From Porphyromonadaceae bacterium UBA7332 (GTDB lineage: Bacteria; Bacteroidota; Bacteroidia; Bacteroidales; UBA7332), in the NCBI GenBank assembly GCA_002471225.1, contig DKPO01000028.1, forward strand, positions 4,157-57,366: a DNA stretch of 53,210 nucleotides. The letters run 5' to 3'. Under the pieces are notes generated by a model that had not been told where the DNA came from, ran no database searches, and was given only the letters and a program-made list of their open reading frames with translations. Within the stretch, counting starts at the first letter, position 1. Every line of letters starts with the position of its first letter. This document shows, piece by piece, positions 46,347 to 53,210 of this stretch. The position numbers and the translations under genes were made by a program.

Positions 46347-46895
46347 ATGAATACAATGAAACATTTATATACAGTCTCTGTATATTCAGAGAACCATGTG
46401 GGTCTTTTAAGTCAGATTTCGAATATTTTCACCCGAAGAAATCTGAATATAGAGACACTAACAGTCTCTCCTTCGTCTATAAAGGGAATTCATAAATTCA
46501 CCATCTCTACTTATTCTGATTCATTCACAATGAATCAGCTAGTAACACAAATAGAGAAAAAGATAGATGTAGTAAAGGCTTATTTCTATGAGAATGAAGA
46601 AATCATACATCAGGAAGTCGCACTTTTTAAAGTTTCTACGTCCGGATTATTTGAAAGTAAGGAAATAGAAAATATTGTCAATAAATTTCATGCTGAGATT
46701 CTTGAAGTTAATCCTACTTATACAGTGATAAAAAAATCCGGAACTACGGATTATATCGATGAATTATTCAACCAACTGTCCTCTATGGATGTTATTTTAC
46801 AGTTTACACGTTCCGGCAGAGTGTGTATAACAAAAGAAACCAAAGAGAAAGTAAGTGATTTTATTCAAGAACAAGAGAAGTGCCGGATCTCTTAA
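46347..46895 (+). CDS. ilvN: Acetolactate synthase small subunit
   Basis: The regulatory subunit (182 residues) of acetolactate synthase. The N-terminal ACT domain reads LYTVSVYSENHVGLLSQISNIFTRRNLNIETLTVSPS (in parts), which binds valine for feedback inhibition in the family. The C-terminal domain (EVALFKVST..., GRVCITKE) is typical of the longer ilvH type. It lies 13 bases after ilvB. Confidence 0.94.
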   Translation: MNTMKHLYTVSVYSENHVGLLSQISNIFTRRNLNIETLTVSPSSIKGIHKFTISTYSDSFTMNQLVTQIEKKIDVVKAYFYENEEIIHQEVALFKVSTSGLFESKEIENIVNKFHAEILEVNPTYTVIKKSGTTDYIDELFNQLSSMDVILQFTRSGRVCITKETKEKVSDFIQEQEKCRIS

Positions 46896-46911
46896 TTTAA
46901 AACTCAGTATT

Positions 46912-47664
46912 ATGTATTCGAATATTGCGATTTATACCTATGAAGTTGATCCGTTTTATACCGATCCGAACAAAGAAATGTCAATCGCGGCAATCGTAAA
47001 TCACATCCAAATCGCAGCCAGCGCACACGCTGACAGTTGCGGCTGGGGCTTTGACAAATTGTCTGAATCAGAAACAAGATGGGTATTGGCCCGTTTGGCT
47101 GTTGAAATGAATACCTATCCCCAACTCTACGACACACTGGTCGTCGAAACCTGGGTAGAAGACATTACGCGTCTTTTTTCGATTCGTAATTTCGAATTCA
47201 AAAATCAAAATGGAGAGACATTAGGATATGCCTGTTCCATTTGGTCTGCTATCAATATGGAAACCCGAAAAAGTATTGATCTGACATCCTTATCGGGAGA
47301 TATCATGTCTTACAAATCAGATAAACCATGTCCGATAAACAGACCGGTCAAACCCTTAAGCATTGCTGATACCTCTTTTCTGGATTTACCTATCCGATAT
47401 TCAGACATTGATGTAAACAGACATGTGAACAGTACAAGATATATCGAGCATCTTCTGGATTTATTTCCACTGGATTTTCACGATAAATATATGATTAACA
47501 GGTTTGAGATCGCTTATCAGAATGAAGCCAGATTCGGAGATACTCTGGAGCTTCATAAGAAAGAACTCGAACCACTTAAATACGCTTTTGAGATTAAGAA
47601 AAATAATCTTGAAACAGCTTGTAAAGCACAAATTAAATTCAAACCGAAACAGTCAACTAACTAA
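46912..47664 (+). CDS. Acyl-ACP thioesterase
   Basis: A 250-residue double hot-dog protein that releases free fatty acids from acyl-ACP. The start at ATG 46912 is preferred; an upstream in-frame ATG at 46855 lies inside ilvN. Stretches are LARLAVEMNTYPQLYDTLVVETWVEDITRLFSIRNFEF (in parts), then IRYSDIDVNRHVNSTRYIEHLLD, where the Asn-His pair of the active site lies. Its place between ilvN and ilvC is conserved in Bacteroides as I recall, which may link branched-chain precursors to branched fatty acids. Confidence 0.88.
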   Translation: MYSNIAIYTYEVDPFYTDPNKEMSIAAIVNHIQIAASAHADSCGWGFDKLSESETRWVLARLAVEMNTYPQLYDTLVVETWVEDITRLFSIRNFEFKNQNGETLGYACSIWSAINMETRKSIDLTSLSGDIMSYKSDKPCPINRPVKPLSIADTSFLDLPIRYSDIDVNRHVNSTRYIEHLLDLFPLDFHDKYMINRFEIAYQNEARFGDTLELHKKELEPLKYAFEIKKNNLETACKAQIKFKPKQSTN

Positions 47665-47677
47665 AAAAACACAAATT

Positions 47678-48724
47678 ATGGCAGTTATGAATTTTGGAGG
47701 CGTGGAAGAAAATGTAGTAACACGCGAAGAGTTTCCATTGGAAAAAGCAAGAGAAGTTATGAAGAATGAAGTAATCGCAGTTATCGGTTACGGAGTTCAA
47801 GGTCCGGGTCAGTCTTTAAATCTGAAAGACAATGGTTTTAATGTCATTATCGGTCAAAGAGAAAACTCAAAATCATGGGATAAAGCTGTTGCTGACGGAT
47901 GGGTACCGGGTGAAACACTTTTCCCTATCGAGGAAGCTTGCCAAAGAGCTACTGTCATTCAATACCTTCTTTCAGATGCAGCTCAAATCGAGATGTGGCC
48001 AACAATCAAAAAACATCTGACACCTGGTAAAGCGTTATACTTCTCTCATGGATTTGGTATAACTTATAAAGAACGTACAGGAATCGTTCCTCCGGCAGAT
48101 GTTGATGTTATCCTTGTGGCTCCTAAAGGTTCGGGTACAAGCCTAAGACGCATGTTCCTTGAAGGACGTGGTCTGAACTCAAGCTTCGCTATATTCCAGG
48201 ATGCTACTGGCAGAGCAAAAGAAAGAGTTATTGCCTTAGGTATCGGTGTTGGTTCGGGGTATTTGTTCGAAACAGACTTTAAACGCGAAGTTTATTCTGA
48301 TTTAACAGGTGAGCGTGGTACTTTAATGGGTGCTATCCAAGGTATTTTTGCTGCTCAATATGAAGTTTTAAGAGCTAACGGACACACACCTTCTGAAGCA
48401 TTTAACGAAACTGTTGAAGAGCTTACTCAAAGTTTAATGCCGTTAGTCGCTGAAAATGGTATGGACTGGATGTATGCTAACTGTTCAACAACAGCTCAAA
48501 GAGGTGCTTTAGATTGGTGGAAAAAATTCCGTGACGCATCAAAACCTGTTTTTGAGGAACTTTACAGCGAAGTTGCTTGTGGCAATGAAGCGCAACGTTC
48601 AATAGACACAAACAGTAAACCTGACTATCGTGCCGGTCTTGAAGAAGAGTTACGTGAACTAAGAGAAAGCGAAATGTGGAAAGCTGGTGCAACAGTTCGC
48701 AAATTAAGACCTGAAAATAATTAA
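47678..48724 (+). CDS. ilvC: Ketol-acid reductoisomerase
   Basis: A 348-residue enzyme that isomerises and reduces acetolactate to 2,3-dihydroxy-isovalerate. The ATG at 47678 (MAVMNFGGVEENVVTREEFP) is the real start; a longer in-frame extension overlaps the thioesterase gene. The nucleotide-binding VIGYGVQGPGQSLNLKDNG, then VIIGQREN, VILVAPKGSGTSLRRMFLEGRG, and DLTGERGTLMGAIQGIF with the metal-binding Asp/Glu are clear. It is the last gene of the operon, 13 bases after the thioesterase gene. Confidence 0.96.
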   Translation: MAVMNFGGVEENVVTREEFPLEKAREVMKNEVIAVIGYGVQGPGQSLNLKDNGFNVIIGQRENSKSWDKAVADGWVPGETLFPIEEACQRATVIQYLLSDAAQIEMWPTIKKHLTPGKALYFSHGFGITYKERTGIVPPADVDVILVAPKGSGTSLRRMFLEGRGLNSSFAIFQDATGRAKERVIALGIGVGSGYLFETDFKREVYSDLTGERGTLMGAIQGIFAAQYEVLRANGHTPSEAFNETVEELTQSLMPLVAENGMDWMYANCSTTAQRGALDWWKKFRDASKPVFEELYSEVACGNEAQRSIDTNSKPDYRAGLEEELRELRESEMWKAGATVRKLRPENN

Positions 48725-48740
48725 TCCTTTACTTTCATAA

Positions 48741-48783
48741 AAAGGCTGTCTAACTCAGTTATCTGAAGTATAGACAGCCTTTC
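48741..48783 (+). terminator. Terminator of the ilv operon
   Basis: A perfect 12-bp stem (AAAGGCTGTCTA / TAGACAGCCTTT) encloses an 18-base loop, 16 bases past the ilvC stop. Confidence 0.85.
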
Positions 48784-48793
48784 TTATTTAACT

Positions 48794-48883
48794 TTACTCC
48801 TGATCTATCAGTTTTTCTGCAGCCAGTAACCCTGCTTCAACAGCACTTTCGAAAGTTGGATATAAACGGTAATTTTCCGAAAT
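48794..48883 (-). pseudogene. Remnant of the C-terminus of a flavin-dependent oxidoreductase
   Basis: The minus strand reads ISENYRLYPTFESAVEAGLLAAEKLI then DQE and a stop (shown here in two parts: YRLYPTFESAVEAG, LLAAEKLIDQE). It looks like the end of an FAD amine-oxidase-type protein, where a Gly-rich SAVEAG..AA turn is usual. It has an in-frame stop just upstream, no start codon, and only 29 codons. It is likely a decayed gene end; the family assignment is a guess from one motif. Confidence 0.4.
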
Positions 48884-49069
48884 TTAAAATATCATTTTTC
48901 CAACAATAACTACTCCTTACTATCTATTTGTATTTTCCTAATGCCTCAGATTGCTTTATTCTGAAACTTAATCCAGTATCGCTTAAATACGCACAGGATT
49001 CTATATTACATAACAATCTGATATACAGTACATAATAATATAATCAAATTTCGAAGATACTTTTTCAGA

Positions 49070-49113
49070 TTATAATACCTATCTAAAATGATTTTCATAC
49101 GTATCTAAGCAAA
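49070..49113. repeat. Two 22-bp repeats of the same family as at 27801
   Basis: Cores AATACCTAT (49074) and CATACGTAT (49096) are 22 bases apart and share TTTTCATACGTAT with the array at 27801. Like that array, it sits between two convergent genes. Confidence 0.8.
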
Positions 49114-49156
49114 AATACAAAGGAGGAAAATAAAAAAGCAAAGGGCGAAATTTTGA

Positions 49157-49192
49157 AGATATACCGTATAATTTTCAAAAAACGGTATATCT
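49157..49192. repeat. Inverted repeat near the second 22-bp array
   Basis: AGATATACCGT (49157-49167) and ACGGTATATCT (49182-49192) are perfect complements around a 14-base centre. CGGTATCTCT recurs 22 bases after CGGTATATCT (49183 and 49205). Confidence 0.8.
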
Positions 49193-49418
49193 TTTCTGAG
49201 CAAGCGGTATCTCTAAGAAAATCCGGGGAATAATATCATAAATCGGTCCTGTTACGTATAGGATTCAGAGTGTTTTTATCTCAAATCCATAACATGAACA
49301 AACTTTCTATTTGACATATAATATAACATATATTTAACATAATGATTATTCAGATCCCAATAATTACAGACATTCTATATAAAACAGATGCTCTGCAGAC
49401 TGAAAGCATTCATACAAA

Positions 49419-49450
49419 TAAAAAAAGGCTATCCCAAATGGGATAGCCTT
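49419..49450 (-). terminator. Terminator of rpsA
   Basis: A perfect 11-bp stem (AAGGCTATCCC / GGGATAGCCTT) with loop AAAT lies 25 bases past the rpsA stop. The minus strand goes on in a T-run. Its stem closely matches the aspA terminator. Confidence 0.92.
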
Positions 49451-49475
49451 CATTATGATTTATTGAAGAGGTAAA

Positions 49476-51257
49476 TTATTTACCAGCCAATTTATCTTTC
49501 AAAGCAGCAAGCTCTTCGATGTCACCTAAAGTTGTTTTCTCCATAGCTGGTTGAGCTACAGTAGATTCTTTTTTAGGAGCAGCTTTACGAGCAGCTTTTT
49601 TCTCTTCGTTTTTCTCAGTTTTGTTAGCATCTTCGTGGATACGGCTGTGAGAAACGATGATACGTTTAGCATCTTTGTTGAATTCGATTACTTTGAAGTC
49701 AAGTTTTTCGTCAACTTGAGCTTGAGAACCGTCTTCTTTTACTAAGTGTTTTGGAGTAGCAAAACCTTCAACACCGTAAGGAAGAGCAACAACTGCACCT
49801 TTGTCTAACAATTCGATGATTGTACCTTCGTGGATAGAATCAACAGTGAAAACTGTTTCAAAAACATCCCATGGGTTTTCTTCTAATTGTTTGTGACCTA
49901 AGCTTAAACGACGGTTTTCTTTGTCGATTTCAAGAACTTGAACATCGATATCTGCACCGATTTGAGTAAACTCTGATGGGTGTTTGATTTTTTTAGTCCA
50001 AGAAAGATCAGAGATGTGGATCAAACCATCAACACCTTCTTCGATTTCAACGAATACACCGAAGTTAGTGAAGTTACGCACTTTAGCAGTGTGTTTTGAA
50101 CCTACAGCATATTTTTCTTCGATGTTTTCCCATGGATCTTGTTTCAATTGTTTGATACCAAGAGACATTTTACGCTCGTCGCGATCTAAAGTTAAAACAA
50201 CAGCTTCAACTTCGTCACCAACTTTCATAAAGTCTTGAGCGCTACGTAGGTGTTGAGACCATGACATTTCAGATACGTGGATCAAACCTTCTACACCTGG
50301 AGCGATTTCGATGAACGCACCGTAGTCAGCCATAACCACTACTCTACCTTTAACTTTGTCACCAACTTTTAAACCTTCGCTAAGTGCATCCCATGGATGA
50401 GGAGTAAGTTGTTTAAGACCTAAAGCGATACGTTTTTTGTCATCATCGAAGTCAAGGATAACAACGTTCAATTTCTCGTCTAATTTAACAACTTCTTCCG
50501 GGTGAGATACACGACCCCAAGATAGGTCTGTAATGTGGATCAAACCATCTACGCCACCAAGGTCGATGAATACACCGTATGAAGTGATATTTTTAACAGT
50601 TCCTTCAAGAACTTGACCTTTTTCAAGTTTAGAGATAATTTCTTTCTTTTGTTGCTCAAGTTCAGCTTCGATAAGAGCTTTGTGAGATACAACAACGTTT
50701 TTGAACTCTTGGTTGATTTTAACAACTTTGAATTCCATAGTTTTACCTACGAATACATCGTAGTCACGGATAGGTTTAACGTCGATTTGAGAACCTGGTA
50801 AGAATGCTTCAATACCAAATACGTCAACGATCATACCACCTTTAGTACGACACTTGATGTAACCTTTGATTACTTCGTCGTTTTCTAAAGCTTCGTTTAC
50901 GCGATCCCAAGAACGAGTAGCACGAGCTTTTTTGTGAGAAAGAACTAATTGTCCTTTTTTGTCTTCTTGGTTCTCAATGTAAACCTCTACAGTATCCCCA
51001 ACTTTTAATTCTGGGTTGTAACGGAATTCATTCATTGAGATGATACCATCTGATTTGTAACCGATGTTTACTACTACTTCTCTTTTGTTCATAGCAATAA
51101 CAACACCTTCTGTTACGTCTTTATCTTTGATTGTGTTCAAAGATTGATCATAAGTTTTTTCTAACTCTTCGCGAGATTGAGTTGAAAATCCTTCGCCTTG
51201 CTCATACGCATCCCAGTCGAAATTCTCTACTGGAGCAATAGTTTTTAATTCTGTCAT
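49476..51257 (-). CDS. rpsA: 30S ribosomal protein S1
   Basis: A 593-residue protein with six S1 RNA-binding repeats, seen in GVVIAMNKREVVVNIGYKSDG, IKGYIKCRTKGGMIVDVFG, LEGTVKNITSYGVFIDLGGVDGLIHITDLSW, VKGRVVVMADYGAFIEI, AKVRNFTNFGVFVEIEEGVDGLIHISDLSW (in parts) and HEGTIIELLDKGAVVAL. The C-terminal tail (about 535-593) is rich in Lys, Ala and Glu. S1 brings mRNA to the 30S subunit; in Bacteroidetes, where Shine-Dalgarno use is weak, it is thought to be important for start selection. It has regular, highly biased codons, as expected of a highly expressed gene. Confidence 0.97.
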   Translation of the reverse strand: MTELKTIAPVENFDWDAYEQGEGFSTQSREELEKTYDQSLNTIKDKDVTEGVVIAMNKREVVVNIGYKSDGIISMNEFRYNPELKVGDTVEVYIENQEDKKGQLVLSHKKARATRSWDRVNEALENDEVIKGYIKCRTKGGMIVDVFGIEAFLPGSQIDVKPIRDYDVFVGKTMEFKVVKINQEFKNVVVSHKALIEAELEQQKKEIISKLEKGQVLEGTVKNITSYGVFIDLGGVDGLIHITDLSWGRVSHPEEVVKLDEKLNVVILDFDDDKKRIALGLKQLTPHPWDALSEGLKVGDKVKGRVVVMADYGAFIEIAPGVEGLIHVSEMSWSQHLRSAQDFMKVGDEVEAVVLTLDRDERKMSLGIKQLKQDPWENIEEKYAVGSKHTAKVRNFTNFGVFVEIEEGVDGLIHISDLSWTKKIKHPSEFTQIGADIDVQVLEIDKENRRLSLGHKQLEENPWDVFETVFTVDSIHEGTIIELLDKGAVVALPYGVEGFATPKHLVKEDGSQAQVDEKLDFKVIEFNKDAKRIIVSHSRIHEDANKTEKNEEKKAARKAAPKKESTVAQPAMEKTTLGDIEELAALKDKLAGK

Positions 51258-51644
51258 GTTAATAATTTGTTGTTTTTAGCTAATACGTTAGACATTATAT
51301 CGCCTTACTCTAAAGCGCGGCAAAGATATATATTTTTTTCTCATATCACAAGTAATACATCCTGAATATTTTAGCGCAAACACATAGTACCAAAGAAAGA
51401 TCATGAAGTCCAAATACGCCAAACAATCATTTTTAATCATATATATACCGCATACAATCACGCTCTGAACTTAAAATATTATCTGCATAAAAACATTCAT
51501 AATCATATGTAAATCTGCATTATATAAGAGATACGGCGAAATATCTAATTTATAACCAATACAAATAATAACCTTTTTATTGAGATTAAACCAAACTTTT
51601 TTTTCATCTTTGCACCCGAAATAATACAGAGATTTTTAGTCATT
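51258..51644. other. 387-bp divergent intergenic region rpsA/feoB
   Basis: It holds the rpsA promoter (51321-51352) and, close to 51605-51612, CATCTTTG, one base off the -7 pattern, which may serve the feoB-like gene. No G-domain coding sequence and no gene are seen in it, and no clear Fur site was recognised. Confidence 0.5.
51321..51352 (-). promoter_or_regulatory. Promoter of rpsA
   Basis: On the minus strand TATCTTTG (51321-51328) fits TAnnTTTG. CTTG (51349-51352) is a near match to TTTG 20 bases upstream. The leader would be about 55 bases. Confidence 0.6.
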
Positions 51645-52988
51645 ATGGAGAAAAATACATTTCAAGAGCGTTTAGACAAAGTTGTATTACATAAATTCTG
51701 GGGGTATCCGATCTTCTTTTTCATTCTATATATCATATTTCAAGCTACATTTATTATTGGAGCTTATCCTATGCAATGGATAGAAAATGGTATCGATTTA
51801 CTAAGCCAGACGATCATCACTTATATGCCTGAAGGCATACTTAAAGATTTGATAATAGATGGTATTATTGCTGGTGTAGGAGGCGTTATCGTTTTCCTTC
51901 CTAACATTGCTATACTCTTCATGTTTATTTCAATTCTGCAATCAACCGGATATATCATGCGTGCGGCGAAGTTGATGGACAAAATGATGCATCGGATCGG
52001 TCTTTCAGGTAATTCATTTATACCTTTAATAATGGGATTCGGATGTAATGTTCCTGCTATTATGTCTACAAAAACGATTGAGGACAAACATAGTCGCATT
52101 ATTACCGTATTGGTTAATCCACTTATGTCTTGTAGCGCACGTTTGCCTGTTTACCTACTTTTATCAGCAGCTTTTTTTGAAGAAAATGCAGGTCTGGTAA
52201 TATTTGGTCTTTATATGTTAGGTATTCTTCTGGCAATTTTACTCTCGTATATATTTCGAAAATTTGTCGTAACTGACGAAGATACTGAATGCAGTTATGA
52301 TCTTCCTGACTATTGCTTCCCTTCACTGAAAAGCACATGGAAAGATGTATGGGGACAGGTTTCTCAATATCTCAAAAAAATGGGAGGGATTATTCTGATT
52401 GCATCTATTCTTATCTGGTTTCTGGGGTATTTCCCAAAAAATGAACTTCTTGAACAGGAGTATGAAGCTAAACAAGAACAAATTATCCAACAGTTTGATA
52501 GCAATATCCAGACGACACCTCAATTTAAAGATGATTTGCTCGCAGAAAGAGATAGTATCATACAACATAATAAATATGAATATGAAACGCAATTAGCTTC
52601 GGAATCCTATATCGGACGTATCGGTAAAAGCATAGAACCTATAATGGCTCCTCTTGGTTTTAACTGGAAAATGAGCTCTGCTCTATTAACGGGAATTGCC
52701 GGGAAGGAATTAATTGTAAGTACAATGGGAGTTCTTTATGCCGGAGATGATGGAGGTAATACGCTTATTCATGCATTAGCTCACAGTCATGGTAATGGAT
52801 TTAATCCGGCAGTGGCACTAAGTTTTCTTGTTTTTGTTTTAATCTACTTCCCTTGTATAGCAACAATCAGTAGTATTAAAAATGCAACCGAAGAAACCAA
52901 GTGGAGTATTTTCACAATTGTTTATACAAGTATTCTTGCTTGGGTTATGTCATTCATCATTTATAACATCGCTTCGATGTTTATTTAA
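51645..52988 (+). CDS. feoB: FeoB-type ferrous iron transporter, membrane domain only
   Basis: A 447-residue membrane protein equal to the C-terminal part of FeoB. It starts right where the linker after the G domain normally lies: ERLDKVVLHKFWGYPIFFFILY. Core motifs are GFGCNVPAIMSTKTIE (131-146, the Cys of the iron path), VLVNPLMSCSARLPVY (155-170) and GIAGKELIVSTMGVLY. About nine transmembrane segments are seen, with a charged loop (about 265-330). There is no GxxxxGKS/T or other GTPase motif, and no G-domain ORF lies upstream, where only 387 bases and divergent rpsA are found. It may work with a separate GTPase or be a GTPase-independent importer. Confidence 0.88.
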   Translation: MEKNTFQERLDKVVLHKFWGYPIFFFILYIIFQATFIIGAYPMQWIENGIDLLSQTIITYMPEGILKDLIIDGIIAGVGGVIVFLPNIAILFMFISILQSTGYIMRAAKLMDKMMHRIGLSGNSFIPLIMGFGCNVPAIMSTKTIEDKHSRIITVLVNPLMSCSARLPVYLLLSAAFFEENAGLVIFGLYMLGILLAILLSYIFRKFVVTDEDTECSYDLPDYCFPSLKSTWKDVWGQVSQYLKKMGGIILIASILIWFLGYFPKNELLEQEYEAKQEQIIQQFDSNIQTTPQFKDDLLAERDSIIQHNKYEYETQLASESYIGRIGKSIEPIMAPLGFNWKMSSALLTGIAGKELIVSTMGVLYAGDDGGNTLIHALAHSHGNGFNPAVALSFLVFVLIYFPCIATISSIKNATEETKWSIFTIVYTSILAWVMSFIIYNIASMFI

Positions 52989-52994
52989 GCAATT

Positions 52995-53195
52995 ATGATT
53001 CAAATAATAATCACATACGCTATTGTATTAATAGCATTTCTTATTGTTGCTTTTAAGTTTTACAAGCTACTCAGTCGAAAGGACAATAAATCCAGCGGAT
53101 GTTCAGGCTGTTCAGGTTGTGACCTAAAAAATGAGATTCGGAAAAATCTCAAGCAAAAAGAACAAAACTGCAATGATCATAAACAGAGTAAATAG
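52995..53195 (+). CDS. FeoB-associated Cys-rich membrane protein
   Basis: A 66-residue protein with one N-terminal transmembrane helix (IIITYAIVLIAFLIVAFKFY), then SGCSGCSGCDLKNE with Cys in CxxCxxC, and a charged tail with one more Cys. The Cys-rich small proteins next to feoB are thought to help iron transfer or regulation. It starts six bases after the feoB-like gene, so both are co-transcribed. This supports the iron-transport call for its partner. Confidence 0.88.
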   Translation: MIQIIITYAIVLIAFLIVAFKFYKLLSRKDNKSSGCSGCSGCDLKNEIRKNLKQKEQNCNDHKQSK

Positions 53196-53210
53196 CTAAA
53201 AACCGGATGA

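Larger units (their letters stand above)
48784..49475. other. 692-bp convergent intergenic region
   Basis: It lies between the ends of ilvC (+) and rpsA (-). It holds a short gene remnant (48794-48883), the two-unit 22-bp array (49070-49113), a hairpin (49157-49192), CGGTATCTCT at 49205-49214, and the rpsA terminator. The rest is AT-rich with no coding signal. Confidence 0.7.

Noticed and set aside
51258..51644. Missing FeoB G domain hidden by a frameshift
   Set aside because: The gap is too short for a G domain of about 250 residues and holds the divergent rpsA promoter; no GTPase motif in any frame.

Overview
The window looks like chromosomal DNA from a Bacteroidales bacterium. Several promoters fit the Bacteroidetes pattern (TTTG, about 19 bases, then TAnnTTTG). 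The DNA is AT-rich. Gene content is typical of the group: a carboxypeptidase-regulatory-like TonB-dependent receptor, BlaI/M56 proteins with TonB domains, a DUF5686 protein, a GH57/GT4/debranching glycogen cluster, and an acyl-ACP thioesterase inside the ilv operon. The genus cannot be fixed from the sequence; a Dysgonomonas- or Parabacteroides-like organism would fit. There is no rRNA, tRNA, CRISPR, intact transposon or prophage.

Layout. 1-3320 (+): the 3' part of a glutathione synthase gene and aspartate ammonia-lyase. 3398-6729 (-): an ABC permease and a DUF5686 outer-membrane protein. 6973-12651 (-): an operon of CYTH protein, MarC protein, debranching enzyme, glycosyltransferase and GH57 protein, pointing to glycogen metabolism. 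12765-18987 (-): an acetyltransferase, then a complete glycine cleavage operon (lpdA, gcvT, gcvH, split gcvPA/gcvPB). 19366-23375 (-): a TonB-dependent receptor and a beta-helix lipoprotein, divergent from a BlaI repressor and M56 sensor peptidase (23724-26066, +). 26208-36793: a TPR protein, pdxH (-), dinB, three L,D-transpeptidases, TIGR02757, a Cys-rich unknown, an IclR regulator and a degenerate cytochrome c biogenesis-like membrane protein. 36985-42417 (+): a three-gene MksFEB/Wadjet-like SMC operon without a nuclease gene. 42604-48724 (+): a branched-chain amino acid operon (leader peptide, ilvD, ilvB, ilvN, thioesterase, ilvC). 49476-51257 (-): ribosomal protein S1. 51645-53195 (+): a FeoB membrane domain without its GTPase domain, plus its Cys-rich partner.

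Most unusual points. (1) An array of 22-bp near-palindromic repeats, four copies at 27801-27888 and two at 49070-49113, lies in both long convergent intergenic gaps. (2) A complete leader-peptide attenuator precedes ilvD, and its antiterminator arm starts four bases after the leader stop codon. (3) FeoB has no G domain. (4) The SMC-like operon has no nuclease subunit. (5) A twin 15-bp palindrome joins the BlaI/M56 pair to the TonB receptor operon, and one copy lies inside the blaI promoter. (6) The GH57 protein keeps its nucleophile but seems to have lost its acid/base aspartate.
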